Shown: positions 7,706 through 13,098 of the stretch, piece after piece | Position numbering within the stretch: the stretch's first letter is position 1 | Layout: every line of letters starts with the position of its first letter | DNA from: Flavobacteriales bacterium | GTDB lineage: Bacteria; Bacteroidota; Bacteroidia; Flavobacteriales; Flavobacteriaceae | Direction: 5' to 3' | Length of the DNA stretch: 15,791 nt | NCBI GenBank assembly: GCA_027033875.1 | Contig: JALVKK010000069.1 | Span: forward strand, 1-15,791 | Notes under the pieces: generated by a model | The model's database searches: none | Seen by the model: only the letters and a program-made list of their open reading frames with translations | Told to the model about the DNA's origin: nothing | Made by a program: the position numbers and the translations under genes

Positions 7706-7751
7706 TACCATTGTTCATAATGCCGTCCAATTAATTATTCCCAAAAATACA

Positions 7752-7782
7752 AAAAAAACCACTTGTTTTGAGTGGTTTTTTT
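7752..7782 (+). terminator. Strong intrinsic terminator after the lipoprotein gene
   Basis: AAAAAAACCACT (7752-7763) and AGTGGTTTTTTT (7771-7782) form a perfect 12 bp stem around the loop TGTTTTG, ending in a T run. It lies 47 bases after the lipoprotein stop codon. Its A- and T-tracts let it work on both strands, but only the plus strand has a gene leading into it. Confidence 0.93.
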
Positions 7783-7926
7783 ATATTTATATATCATTAC
7801 AATATGAATGATAAAACTTGAAATCATCAATTGTAACATCAAATTGGAGAAAAATAAACTACTAAAGAAATTTTCGAACAAAACATTTCAACTTTATCCG
7901 GAGATATAACAAACCGGTTAAAATGA

Positions 7927-7939
7927 GGCTGAATCAGCC
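7927..7939. repeat. Perfect 13-base palindrome
   Basis: GGCTGA and TCAGCC flank a central A (GGCTGAATCAGCC). With a one-base centre it is more like a dimeric-protein operator half-site pair than an RNA hairpin. It is about 100 bases upstream of the first tRNA/tuf promoter and rather GC-rich for this gap. Confidence 0.4.
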
Positions 7940-7971
7940 GGAACAACATTATTGACATTTTTTATATTATA

Positions 7972-7985
7972 ATACATTAATGTAT
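7972..7985. repeat. Perfect 14-base palindrome
   Basis: ATACATTAATGTAT is its own reverse complement. It lies about 40 bases upstream of the first tuf-operon promoter, a position suitable for a regulator or UP-type element, but A/T-rich palindromes also occur by chance in such DNA. Confidence 0.4.
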
Positions 7986-8025
7986 AAAAAGCGCCATAAG
8001 GCTTAAATTATTATAATATTTTTAT

Positions 8026-8057
8026 TTTGGCGGTTAATTCTAAAACCTTTATTTTTG
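8026..8057 (+). promoter_or_regulatory. Promoter P1 of the tRNA-tuf operon
   Basis: TTTG (8026-8029), a 20-base spacer and TATTTTTG (8050-8057) match the Bacteroidota housekeeping sigma consensus TTTG-N19/20-TAnnTTTG. It lies about 80 bases upstream of a second, equally good promoter. Confidence 0.65.
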
Positions 8058-8107
8058 CCCTTGCAAAAAACGGATAAAAAAATAATTAAAAAAATACTTA
8101 TTTTTTC

Positions 8108-8138
8108 TTTGCAGATAAAAATAAAGTTTATAACTTTG
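8108..8138 (+). promoter_or_regulatory. Promoter P2 of the tRNA-tuf operon
   Basis: TTTG (8108-8111), exactly 19 bases, then TAACTTTG (8131-8138) is a full match to the Bacteroidota promoter consensus. Transcription should start around 8145, some 17 bases before the first tRNA. It is the best promoter in the window, as expected for an operon making tRNAs and EF-Tu. Confidence 0.85.
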
Positions 8139-8161
8139 CAAACCGTTATGATGGGCATCAT

Positions 8162-8235
8162 GCCGATGTAGCTCAGCTGGCTAGAGCAGCTGATTTGTAA
8201 TCAGCAGGTCGTGGGTTCGAGTCCCTCCATCGGCT
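8162..8235 (+). tRNA. tRNA-Thr (anticodon UGU)
   Basis: This is a 74-base cloverleaf. The acceptor stem is GCCGATG/CATCGGC with discriminator T. The anticodon arm is GCTGA-TTTGTAA-TCAGC with anticodon TGT. The T arm GTGGG-TTCGAGT-CCCTC includes a G-T pair. The CCA end is not encoded, so it must be added after transcription. It is first of four tRNAs ahead of tuf. Confidence 0.97.
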
Positions 8236-8262
8236 CTTGATTGAAATAATGATAAATAATAT

Positions 8263-8343
<81 letters not shown>

Positions 8344-8350
8344 CAAAAAA

Positions 8351-8365
8351 GGGAGTGGCGCTCCC
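8351..8365 (+). repeat. GC-rich stem-loop in the tRNA-Tyr/tRNA-Gly spacer
   Basis: GGGAG (8351-8355) and CTCCC (8361-8365) pair around TGGCG, extendable by a T-G pair. The whole 69-base spacer (8344-8412) is much richer in G and C than other intergenic DNA here. It may be a processing signal for the tRNA precursor. No long T run follows, so termination is unlikely. Confidence 0.4.
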
Positions 8366-8412
8366 GGCGATGTTCGGGTGCTTCGGCAGTCGAAAAGTAA
8401 ACAAAGCTTTTT

Positions 8413-8489
<77 letters not shown>

Positions 8490-8495
8490 CATAAG

Positions 8496-8567
8496 GCCGA
8501 TGTAGCTCAGGGGTAGAGCGCTTCCTTGGTAAGGAAGAGGTCACGGGTTCAAATCCCGTCATTGGCT
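8496..8567 (+). tRNA. tRNA-Thr (anticodon GGU)
   Basis: This is a 72-base cloverleaf. The acceptor stem is GCCGATG/CATTGGC (one G-T pair) with discriminator T. The anticodon arm is CTTCC-TTGGTAA-GGAAG with anticodon GGT. The T arm is CGGGTTCAAATCCCG. CCA is not encoded. It is 50 bases upstream of tuf, so tRNA processing would leave tuf a short leader. Confidence 0.97.
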
Positions 8568-8617
8568 CTAAGGAGAGCTTAATTAAAAGAAAAAAATAAA
8601 GATTAAAAATTAGTATT

Positions 8618-9805
8618 ATGGCTAAAGAAAAATTCGAAAGAACCAAACCGCACGTTAATATAGGTACCATTGGTCACGTTGACCACGGTAAAACTACATT
8701 GACCGCTGCAATCACAGAAGTTTTAGCAAAAAAAGGTCTTGCCGAAAAAAAAGACTTTGACGCTATTGATAATGCTCCCGAAGAAAAAGAAAGAGGGATT
8801 ACGATTAATACGGCACACGTAGAATATCAAACCGATAAAAGACACTACGCTCACGTTGACTGTCCCGGTCACGCCGACTACGTTAAAAACATGGTAACGG
8901 GTGCCGCTCAAATGGACGGTGCAATCTTGGTAGTTGCCGCTACTGACGGACCTATGCCGCAAACTCGTGAACATATTCTTTTAGCTCGTCAAGTTGGGGT
9001 GCCTAAAATTGTTGTGTTTATGAACAAAGTTGATATGGTTGACGATGAAGAATTGTTAGAATTAGTCGATATGGAAATTCGCGATCTGCTGAGTTTCTAC
9101 GAATATGACGGTGATAACACACCCGTTATTCAAGGTTCTGCACTTGGTGCTTTGAACGGTGAAGACAAATGGGTAAAAACCGTCGAAGAACTAATGGACG
9201 CCGTTGATGAGTGGATTCCCGAACCGGAAAGAGATACCGAAAAACCTTTCTTGATGCCTATCGAAGACGTATTCTCTATCACAGGTCGTGGTACGGTTGC
9301 AACAGGCCGTATCGAAACCGGAGTTATCAATACCGGCGACCCGGTTGAAATCTTAGGTATCAGTAACGAAAAATTGACATCGGTTGTAACCGGAGTTGAA
9401 ATGTTCCGTAAAATATTAGACCGTGGTGAAGCCGGTGATAACGTTGGTTTGTTATTACGCGGTATCGATAAAAACCAAATCCGTCGCGGTATGGTTATCG
9501 CTGCCCCCGGTTCTATCACACCTCACAAAAAATTCAAAGCGGAGGTTTATATCTTGAAAAAAGAAGAAGGTGGACGACACACACCCTTCCACAATAACTA
9601 CCGTCCGCAATTCTATTTGAGAACAACAGACGTTACAGGTGAAATTCACTTACCGGACGGTGTTGAAATGGTATTGCCCGGCGATAACTTGACTATCGAA
9701 GTTGAATTGATTTACCCCGTAGCTATCAATAAAGGTTTGCGTTTTGCAATCCGTGAAGGTGGTAGAACGGTAGGTGCCGGTCAGGTAACTGAAATTTTAG
9801 ACTAG
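8618..9805 (+). CDS. tuf: Elongation factor Tu
   Basis: This 395-residue GTPase carries aminoacyl-tRNA to the ribosomal A site. All G motifs are intact: GHVDHGKT (19-26), RGITINT (59-65, switch I), DCPGHADY (81-88), NKVD (136-139) and SAL (174-176). Domains II and III follow, with ITGRGTVATGRIETG (221-235) and GGRHTPF (318-324). Length and ends (MAKEKFERTKPHVNIGTIGH to GAGQVTEILD) match the family, with no elfamycin-resistance change obvious to me. There is no promoter in the 50 bases after the last tRNA, so it should be cotranscribed with the tRNA cluster, the same arrangement as E. coli thrU-tyrU-glyT-thrT-tufB. The AAGGAG at 8569-8574 is too far from the ATG to act as a ribosome-binding site. 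Confidence 0.99.
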   Translation: MAKEKFERTKPHVNIGTIGHVDHGKTTLTAAITEVLAKKGLAEKKDFDAIDNAPEEKERGITINTAHVEYQTDKRHYAHVDCPGHADYVKNMVTGAAQMDGAILVVAATDGPMPQTREHILLARQVGVPKIVVFMNKVDMVDDEELLELVDMEIRDLLSFYEYDGDNTPVIQGSALGALNGEDKWVKTVEELMDAVDEWIPEPERDTEKPFLMPIEDVFSITGRGTVATGRIETGVINTGDPVEILGISNEKLTSVVTGVEMFRKILDRGEAGDNVGLLLRGIDKNQIRRGMVIAAPGSITPHKKFKAEVYILKKEEGGRHTPFHNNYRPQFYLRTTDVTGEIHLPDGVEMVLPGDNLTIEVELIYPVAINKGLRFAIREGGRTVGAGQVTEILD

Positions 9806-9834
9806 CATTTAGTTTTAAAATAGAATTTTTGGGA

Positions 9835-9864
9835 AATTTGAAGCCCGTTTTCGGGCTTCAAATT
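9835..9864 (+). terminator. Long stem-loop after tuf (terminator or processing site)
   Basis: AATTTGAAGCCCG (9835-9847) and CGGGCTTCAAATT (9852-9864) form a perfect 13 bp stem with a TTTT loop. The following bases (CTCTATAAAAAGG) lack a T run, so it is not a classical intrinsic terminator. It could partly stop polymerase, protect the tuf mRNA 3' end, or be cut by RNase III. No clear promoter follows before tRNA-Trp, so read-through into the next genes is plausible. Confidence 0.65.
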
Positions 9865-9900
9865 CTCTATAAAAAGGGATAAGTGTTCCTTTTTTGACAA

Positions 9901-9973
9901 ACGGGTGTAGCTCAGTTGGTAGAGCACCGGTCTCCAAAACCGGGTGTCGGGAGTTCGAGTCTCTCCTCCCGTG
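9901..9973 (+). tRNA. tRNA-Trp (anticodon CCA)
   Basis: This is a 73-base cloverleaf close to E. coli tRNA-Trp. The anticodon arm is CCGGT-CTCCAAA-ACCGG, the T arm is GGGAG-TTCGAGT-CTCTC, and the discriminator is G73 (9973), the tryptophan identity base. The acceptor stem ACGGGTG/CTCCCGT has a T-T mismatch at pair 6-67 (9906 with 9967). CCA is not encoded. It lies 32 bases upstream of secE, a common arrangement. Confidence 0.96.
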
Positions 9974-10005
9974 CAAATTTATTTTTAATACATAAAATTA
10001 CAGCA

Positions 10006-10206
10006 ATGCTTAAAAGTTTAAAAGAATATGTAAAAGGCGCTTACGAGGAATTGAAAAATCACGTCGTATGGCCCAAATGGGATGAAGTTTATAAAATGAC
10101 CATTGTTGTGTCAGTCTTTTCGGCAATTTTTGCTGTTTTTATCGGAATCGTTGACTACATATTCAGATTTGTATTGCAGGCTTATTATAAGCTGATAAAA
10201 AGCTAG
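10006..10206 (+). CDS. secE: Preprotein translocase subunit SecE
   Basis: This 66-residue protein is the small essential subunit of the SecYEG channel in the inner membrane. An amphipathic helix (KEYVKGAYEELKNHVVWPKW, 6-25) carries the conserved W-P-x-W block. One transmembrane helix (about 32-57) follows, the single-helix form usual outside the enterobacteria. The ATG at 10006 was chosen because the longer open frame to 9916 would begin inside tRNA-Trp. It lies between tRNA-Trp and nusG, its classical neighbours, and nusG starts 6 bases later. Confidence 0.97.
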   Translation: MLKSLKEYVKGAYEELKNHVVWPKWDEVYKMTIVVSVFSAIFAVFIGIVDYIFRFVLQAYYKLIKS

Positions 10207-10212
10207 GAAACG

Positions 10213-10761
10213 ATGAGTGAACAAGTCAAAAAATGGTATGTCGTTAAAGTGATTAGCGGCAAAGAAGCCAAAATACAAAAGCTCATTGAAAATGAAATTC
10301 AACGTAACAAATTGCAAGATTACGTTGGTGATATACTTGTGCCTACCGAAAAAGTCGTACAAATCAGAAACGGCAAACGTATCAACAAAGATAAAACGCT
10401 TTTTCCGGGATATATTTATATAGAAGCCAATTTATCAGGCGAATTGCCACACGTCATCAAATCCATACCCGGTATTATGGGTTTTTTGAGTGGTGTCAAA
10501 GGTGGCGATCCGATGCCTTTGAGCAAAAAAGAAGTCAACAGAATATTAGGTAAGATAGACGAATTGGCTATGAACGATGAAAACCTTGTCATACCCTATA
10601 AAGTTGGCGACGTTGTAACGGTAACCGACGGTCCTTTCAGAGGATTTGAAGGCAATATCGAAGAAGTCAATAAAGATAGAAAGAAAGTTATCGTTATGGT
10701 GAAATTTTTCGGAAGAAAAACACCGCTTGAATTAGGATATTTTGAAGTAAAAAAAATATAA
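10213..10761 (+). CDS. nusG: Transcription termination/antitermination factor NusG
   Basis: This 182-residue protein binds RNA polymerase and links it to Rho or to the leading ribosome. The NGN domain (about 6-115) starts with KKWYVVKVISGKEAKIQKLI and has the LFPGYIYIEA block (63-72) that contacts the polymerase clamp. A linker leads to the KOW domain (about 128-160: YKVGDVVTVTDGPFRGFEG). Length and domain order match bacterial NusG, with no insertion domain. It follows secE by 6 bases and is clearly in the same operon. Confidence 0.98.
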   Translation: MSEQVKKWYVVKVISGKEAKIQKLIENEIQRNKLQDYVGDILVPTEKVVQIRNGKRINKDKTLFPGYIYIEANLSGELPHVIKSIPGIMGFLSGVKGGDPMPLSKKEVNRILGKIDELAMNDENLVIPYKVGDVVTVTDGPFRGFEGNIEEVNKDRKKVIVMVKFFGRKTPLELGYFEVKKI

Positions 10762-10776
10762 ACTGTTACGCATATC

Positions 10777-10811
10777 AAACTATTAAGCTTCCACAAATAA
10801 TAGTTTTTTTT
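10777..10811 (+). terminator. Terminator-like hairpin between nusG and rplK
   Basis: AAACTATTA (10777-10785) and TAATAGTTT (10798-10806) form a perfect 9 bp stem with a 12-base loop, followed by five more T (10807-10811). It has the form of an intrinsic terminator but is A/T-rich and weak, and lies 20 bases before the rplK ATG. Attenuation, or a leader bound by ribosomal protein L1 as in the E. coli rplKA leader, are both possible; I see no clear L1-site match. Confidence 0.45.
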
Positions 10812-10830
10812 GTAAAAAAACATATCAGAA

Positions 10831-11271
10831 ATGGCAAAAGAAGTAAGTAAAGTAATCAAATTACAAATTCGGGGAGGTCAAGCGAATCCTTCGCCACCGG
10901 TTGGACCCGCATTAGGAGCCGCAGGGGTAAATATCATGGAGTTTTGCAAGCAGTTCAATGCTCGTACGCAAGACAAAATGGGAAAAGTATTGCCCGTAGC
11001 TATTAATGTTTACAAAGACAAATCATTCGATTTTGTCGTCAAAACGCCACCCGCTGCCGTCCAATTACTGGAAGCGGCTAAAATCAAAAAAGGATCCGGC
11101 GAACCAAACCGAAACAAAGTAGGCAGTGTTACTTGGGAACAAGTCAGACAAATTGCAGAAGACAAGATGCCCGATTTGAACGCTTTCAGCGTAGAATCGG
11201 CTATGAAAATGGTTGCCGGAACAGCCCGTTCGATGGGATTGACTGTTCAAGGTGATAATCCTTTTAATTAA
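10831..11271 (+). CDS. rplK: 50S ribosomal protein L11 (uL11)
   Basis: This 146-residue protein of the GTPase-associated centre binds 23S rRNA and supports EF-G and RelA function. The N-terminal domain has IKLQIRGGQANPSPPVGPAL (9-28), the proline-rich thiostrepton/factor contact region, and GAAGVNIMEFCKQFNART (29-46). The C-terminal RNA-binding domain includes KKGSGEPNRNKVGSVTWEQV (87-106) and ends with ARSMGLTV (132-139). Length is typical. It begins after a 69-base leader containing a hairpin, and rplA follows by 13 bases. Confidence 0.99.
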   Translation: MAKEVSKVIKLQIRGGQANPSPPVGPALGAAGVNIMEFCKQFNARTQDKMGKVLPVAINVYKDKSFDFVVKTPPAAVQLLEAAKIKKGSGEPNRNKVGSVTWEQVRQIAEDKMPDLNAFSVESAMKMVAGTARSMGLTVQGDNPFN

Positions 11272-11284
11272 AAGATTTTAGAAA

Positions 11285-11974
11285 ATGGCAAAATTAAGTA
11301 AAAAAAGAAGAGAAGCATTATCAAAATTAGATAAAAACAAAGTTTATACTTTGGAAGAAGCAACCAAATTAGTGAAAGATATATCTAACGCTAAATTTGA
11401 TGAATCAATTGATATTGCCGTAAGATTGGGCGTTGACCCGCGTAAAGCCAATCAAATGGTTCGCGGTGTGGTAACTTTACCGCACGGAACCGGAAAAGAT
11501 AAAAAAGTTTTGGCTTTGGTTACCCCCGATAAAGAAGAAGAAGCAAAAGCAGCCGGAGCCGATTATGTCGGATTGGACGAGTACCTTGACAAAATCAAAG
11601 GTGGTTGGACAGATGTAGATGTAATCATTACCATGCCTGCTGTTATGAGAAAATTAGGACCACTGGGACGAATTTTAGGACCGCGCGGCTTGATGCCAAA
11701 CCCTAAGACCGGCACGGTTACGATGGAAGTCGGCAAAGCTGTCAAAGAAGTGAAAGCCGGTAAAATTGATTTTAAAGTAGATAAAACCGGTATTGTACAC
11801 GCCGCTATCGGCAAAAAATCATTTTCCGCCGATAAACTGAAAGACAATGCCGCTGAATTGATTACAACTTTAAACAAATTAAAACCCACGGCAGCCAAAG
11901 GTACATATATGAAAAGTATCAGCTTATCATCAACGATGAGCCCCGGTATAAAAGTTGACCCTAAAAGTGTCTAA
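11285..11974 (+). CDS. rplA: 50S ribosomal protein L1 (uL1)
   Basis: This 229-residue protein of the ribosomal L1 stalk is also a known autogenous repressor of the rplKA mRNA in E. coli. The signature KLGPLGRILGPRGLMPNPKT (123-142) is intact. Other family blocks are FDESIDIAVRLGVDPRKANQ (38-57), RGVVTLPHGTGK (60-71) and GTYMKSISLSSTMSPGIKVD (206-225). Length is standard. It sits between rplK and rplJ (22-base gap), part of one operon. Confidence 0.99.
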   Translation: MAKLSKKRREALSKLDKNKVYTLEEATKLVKDISNAKFDESIDIAVRLGVDPRKANQMVRGVVTLPHGTGKDKKVLALVTPDKEEEAKAAGADYVGLDEYLDKIKGGWTDVDVIITMPAVMRKLGPLGRILGPRGLMPNPKTGTVTMEVGKAVKEVKAGKIDFKVDKTGIVHAAIGKKSFSADKLKDNAAELITTLNKLKPTAAKGTYMKSISLSSTMSPGIKVDPKSV

Positions 11975-11996
11975 TTAAGACCCAAAACATCTAACA

Positions 11997-12521
11997 ATGA
12001 GAACAAGAGAACAAAAAGCTCAATTAATAGAAGAATTAACCCGAAAACTATCCGATTACGAAGTTATATACATTGTCGATATTCTGGGCTTAAATGCTCA
12101 AATCACTTCCGATTTACGTCGTGCCTGTTACGGTAGTGAAGTCAAATTGCAAGTGGTAAAGAATACGATGTTGCAACAAGCTATGGATAATTCGGACAAA
12201 GAATTCGGTGAGTTGCGAGAAGTATTGAAAGGTAATTCGGCTCTAATGTTGTCCAATGTCGGAAACAAACCTGCAAAAATTATAAAAAACTTCAGAAAAA
12301 AATCTGAAAAACCCGTCTTAAAAGGCGCATGGATTGAAGAATCCGTTTATGTAGGCGACAACCAATTAGACACATTAGTCAGCATTAAATCCAAAGAAGA
12401 ATTACTGGGCGAATTAATCGGATTGTTACAATCACCGGCTAAAAATGTTATTTCCGCTCTTAAATCGGGCGGTGGTAAACTGGCCGGTATATTGAAAACT
12501 TTATCAGAGAAGTCTGAATAA
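11997..12521 (+). CDS. rplJ: 50S ribosomal protein L10 (uL10)
   Basis: This 174-residue protein is the base of the L7/L12 stalk. The N-terminal globular domain carries the rRNA-binding block VKLQVVKNTMLQQAM (about 49-63) and SALMLSNVGNKPAKIIKNF. The long C-terminal helix (SPAKNVISALKSGGGKLAGI, about 147-166, and on to the end) is where L7/L12 dimers dock. The 22-base gap from rplA leaves no room for the long structured leader used for L10 control in E. coli, so control here must differ or lie within coding DNA. Confidence 0.98.
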   Translation: MRTREQKAQLIEELTRKLSDYEVIYIVDILGLNAQITSDLRRACYGSEVKLQVVKNTMLQQAMDNSDKEFGELREVLKGNSALMLSNVGNKPAKIIKNFRKKSEKPVLKGAWIEESVYVGDNQLDTLVSIKSKEELLGELIGLLQSPAKNVISALKSGGGKLAGILKTLSEKSE

Positions 12522-12569
12522 ACACTACAATAAATAAAAATTAATATTAAACAATAAAAACGATAGAAA

Positions 12570-12947
12570 ATGGCAGATTTAAAAGCATTAGCAGAACAAT
12601 TAGTTAACTTAACAGTAAAAGAAGTTAACGAATTAGCCGATATTATGAAAGAAGAATACGGCATTGAACCCGCAGCAGCAGCAGTAGCAGTAGCCGGTCC
12701 CGCAGCAGGCGGCGGCGAAGGCGGTGGCGAAGAAAAAACAGAGTTTGACGTCATTCTTAAAGCTGCCGGCTCATCTAAATTAGCAGTAGTTAAATTAGTC
12801 AAAGAGCTTACCGGATTAGGTCTTAAAGAAGCAAAAGCCGTAGTTGACAGTGCGCCTGCTCCTGTAAAAGAAGCTGTTTCTAAAGATGAAGCCGAAGGCA
12901 TCAAAAAATCTTTGGAAGAAGCCGGAGCGGAAGTAGAACTCAAGTAG
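12570..12947 (+). CDS. rplL: 50S ribosomal protein L7/L12 (bL12)
   Basis: This 125-residue stalk protein recruits translation GTPases. The N-terminal dimerisation domain (1-30) begins ADLKALAEQLVNLTVKEVNE. A flexible Ala/Gly hinge follows (about 34-55, ending GGGEGGGEE), unusually rich in Gly. The C-terminal factor-binding domain (56-125) has EFDVILKAAGSSKLAVVKLV and TGLGLKEAKAVVDSAP. Bias to GAA, GCA and TTA codons is typical of a highly expressed gene in an A/T-rich genome. The gap from rplJ is 48 bases, A/T-rich, with no clear structure. Confidence 0.99.
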   Translation: MADLKALAEQLVNLTVKEVNELADIMKEEYGIEPAAAAVAVAGPAAGGGEGGGEEKTEFDVILKAAGSSKLAVVKLVKELTGLGLKEAKAVVDSAPAPVKEAVSKDEAEGIKKSLEEAGAEVELK

Positions 12948-12968
12948 TTCTAACATAGAATCATTTTT

Positions 12969-13011
12969 TGGTTTAGGTCTTCCCGACTAGTATAGGGATA
13001 GACCTAAACCA
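12969..13011 (+). promoter_or_regulatory. Large stem-loop between rplL and rpoB (attenuator or RNase III site)
   Basis: TGGTTTAGGTCT (12969-12980) pairs with AGACCTAAACCA (13000-13011). Inside it TCCC pairs with GGGA (12995-12998), with one bulged T and a 10-base loop, giving about 16 pairs. Only a short ATTTTG follows, so it is not a full terminator. In E. coli the same gap holds a partial terminator and an RNase III site that lower rpoBC expression relative to the ribosomal proteins. A like role is inferred here from position and shape. Confidence 0.6.
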
Positions 13012-13080
13012 TTTTGCATATAAAATATATACGACTCTTTTTACGCTGATTCTCAGCCGTTTTAATTTTTTGATAACCTT

Positions 13081-13088
13081 TAATTTTG
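13081..13088 (+). promoter_or_regulatory. Isolated -7-like box just upstream of rpoB
   Basis: TAATTTTG matches TAnnTTTG but no TTTG lies 19-21 bases upstream, and a start from it would give almost no leader before the ATG at 13099. It is probably chance, or at most a minor internal promoter. Confidence 0.2.
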
Positions 13089-13098
13089 TCCTACCAAT

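Larger units (their letters stand above)
7706..8161. other. 456-base gap: terminator, palindromes and tandem promoters
   Basis: This gap contains the terminator at 7752-7782, two perfect short palindromes (7927-7939 and 7972-7985) and two tandem consensus promoters (8026-8057 and 8108-8138). A short frame from ATG 7808 to TAA 7909 encodes 33 residues (starts MIKLEIINCNIKLEK) without a recognisable promoter or homologue and is probably spurious. No other gene is seen. Confidence 0.7.

Noticed and set aside
7808..7909. 33-codon frame downstream of the terminator
   Set aside because: No promoter, family match or neighbour supports it. Frames of this length are expected by chance in A/T-rich spacer.
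7952..7973. TTGACA followed by TATAAT, resembling an E. coli sigma-70 promoter
   Set aside because: The spacing is only 10 bases rather than about 17, and this organism's promoters fit the Bacteroidota consensus.
8569..8574. AAGGAG as a Shine-Dalgarno site for tuf
   Set aside because: It is more than 40 bases upstream of the ATG, next to the 3' end of tRNA-Thr, and no other gene here uses such a site.
9916..10005. N-terminal extension of secE beginning MVEHRSPKPGVGSSSLSS
   Set aside because: These 30 codons lie in tRNA-Trp and its spacer. The true SecE start is the ATG at 10006. The peptide is a familiar tRNA-read-through annotation artefact.
12347..12943. 198-codon minus-strand frame rich in Pro, Ala and Ser
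   Set aside because: It is the antisense of rplL and the end of rplJ. The composition is caused by the Ala/Gly-rich hinge codons of L7/L12.
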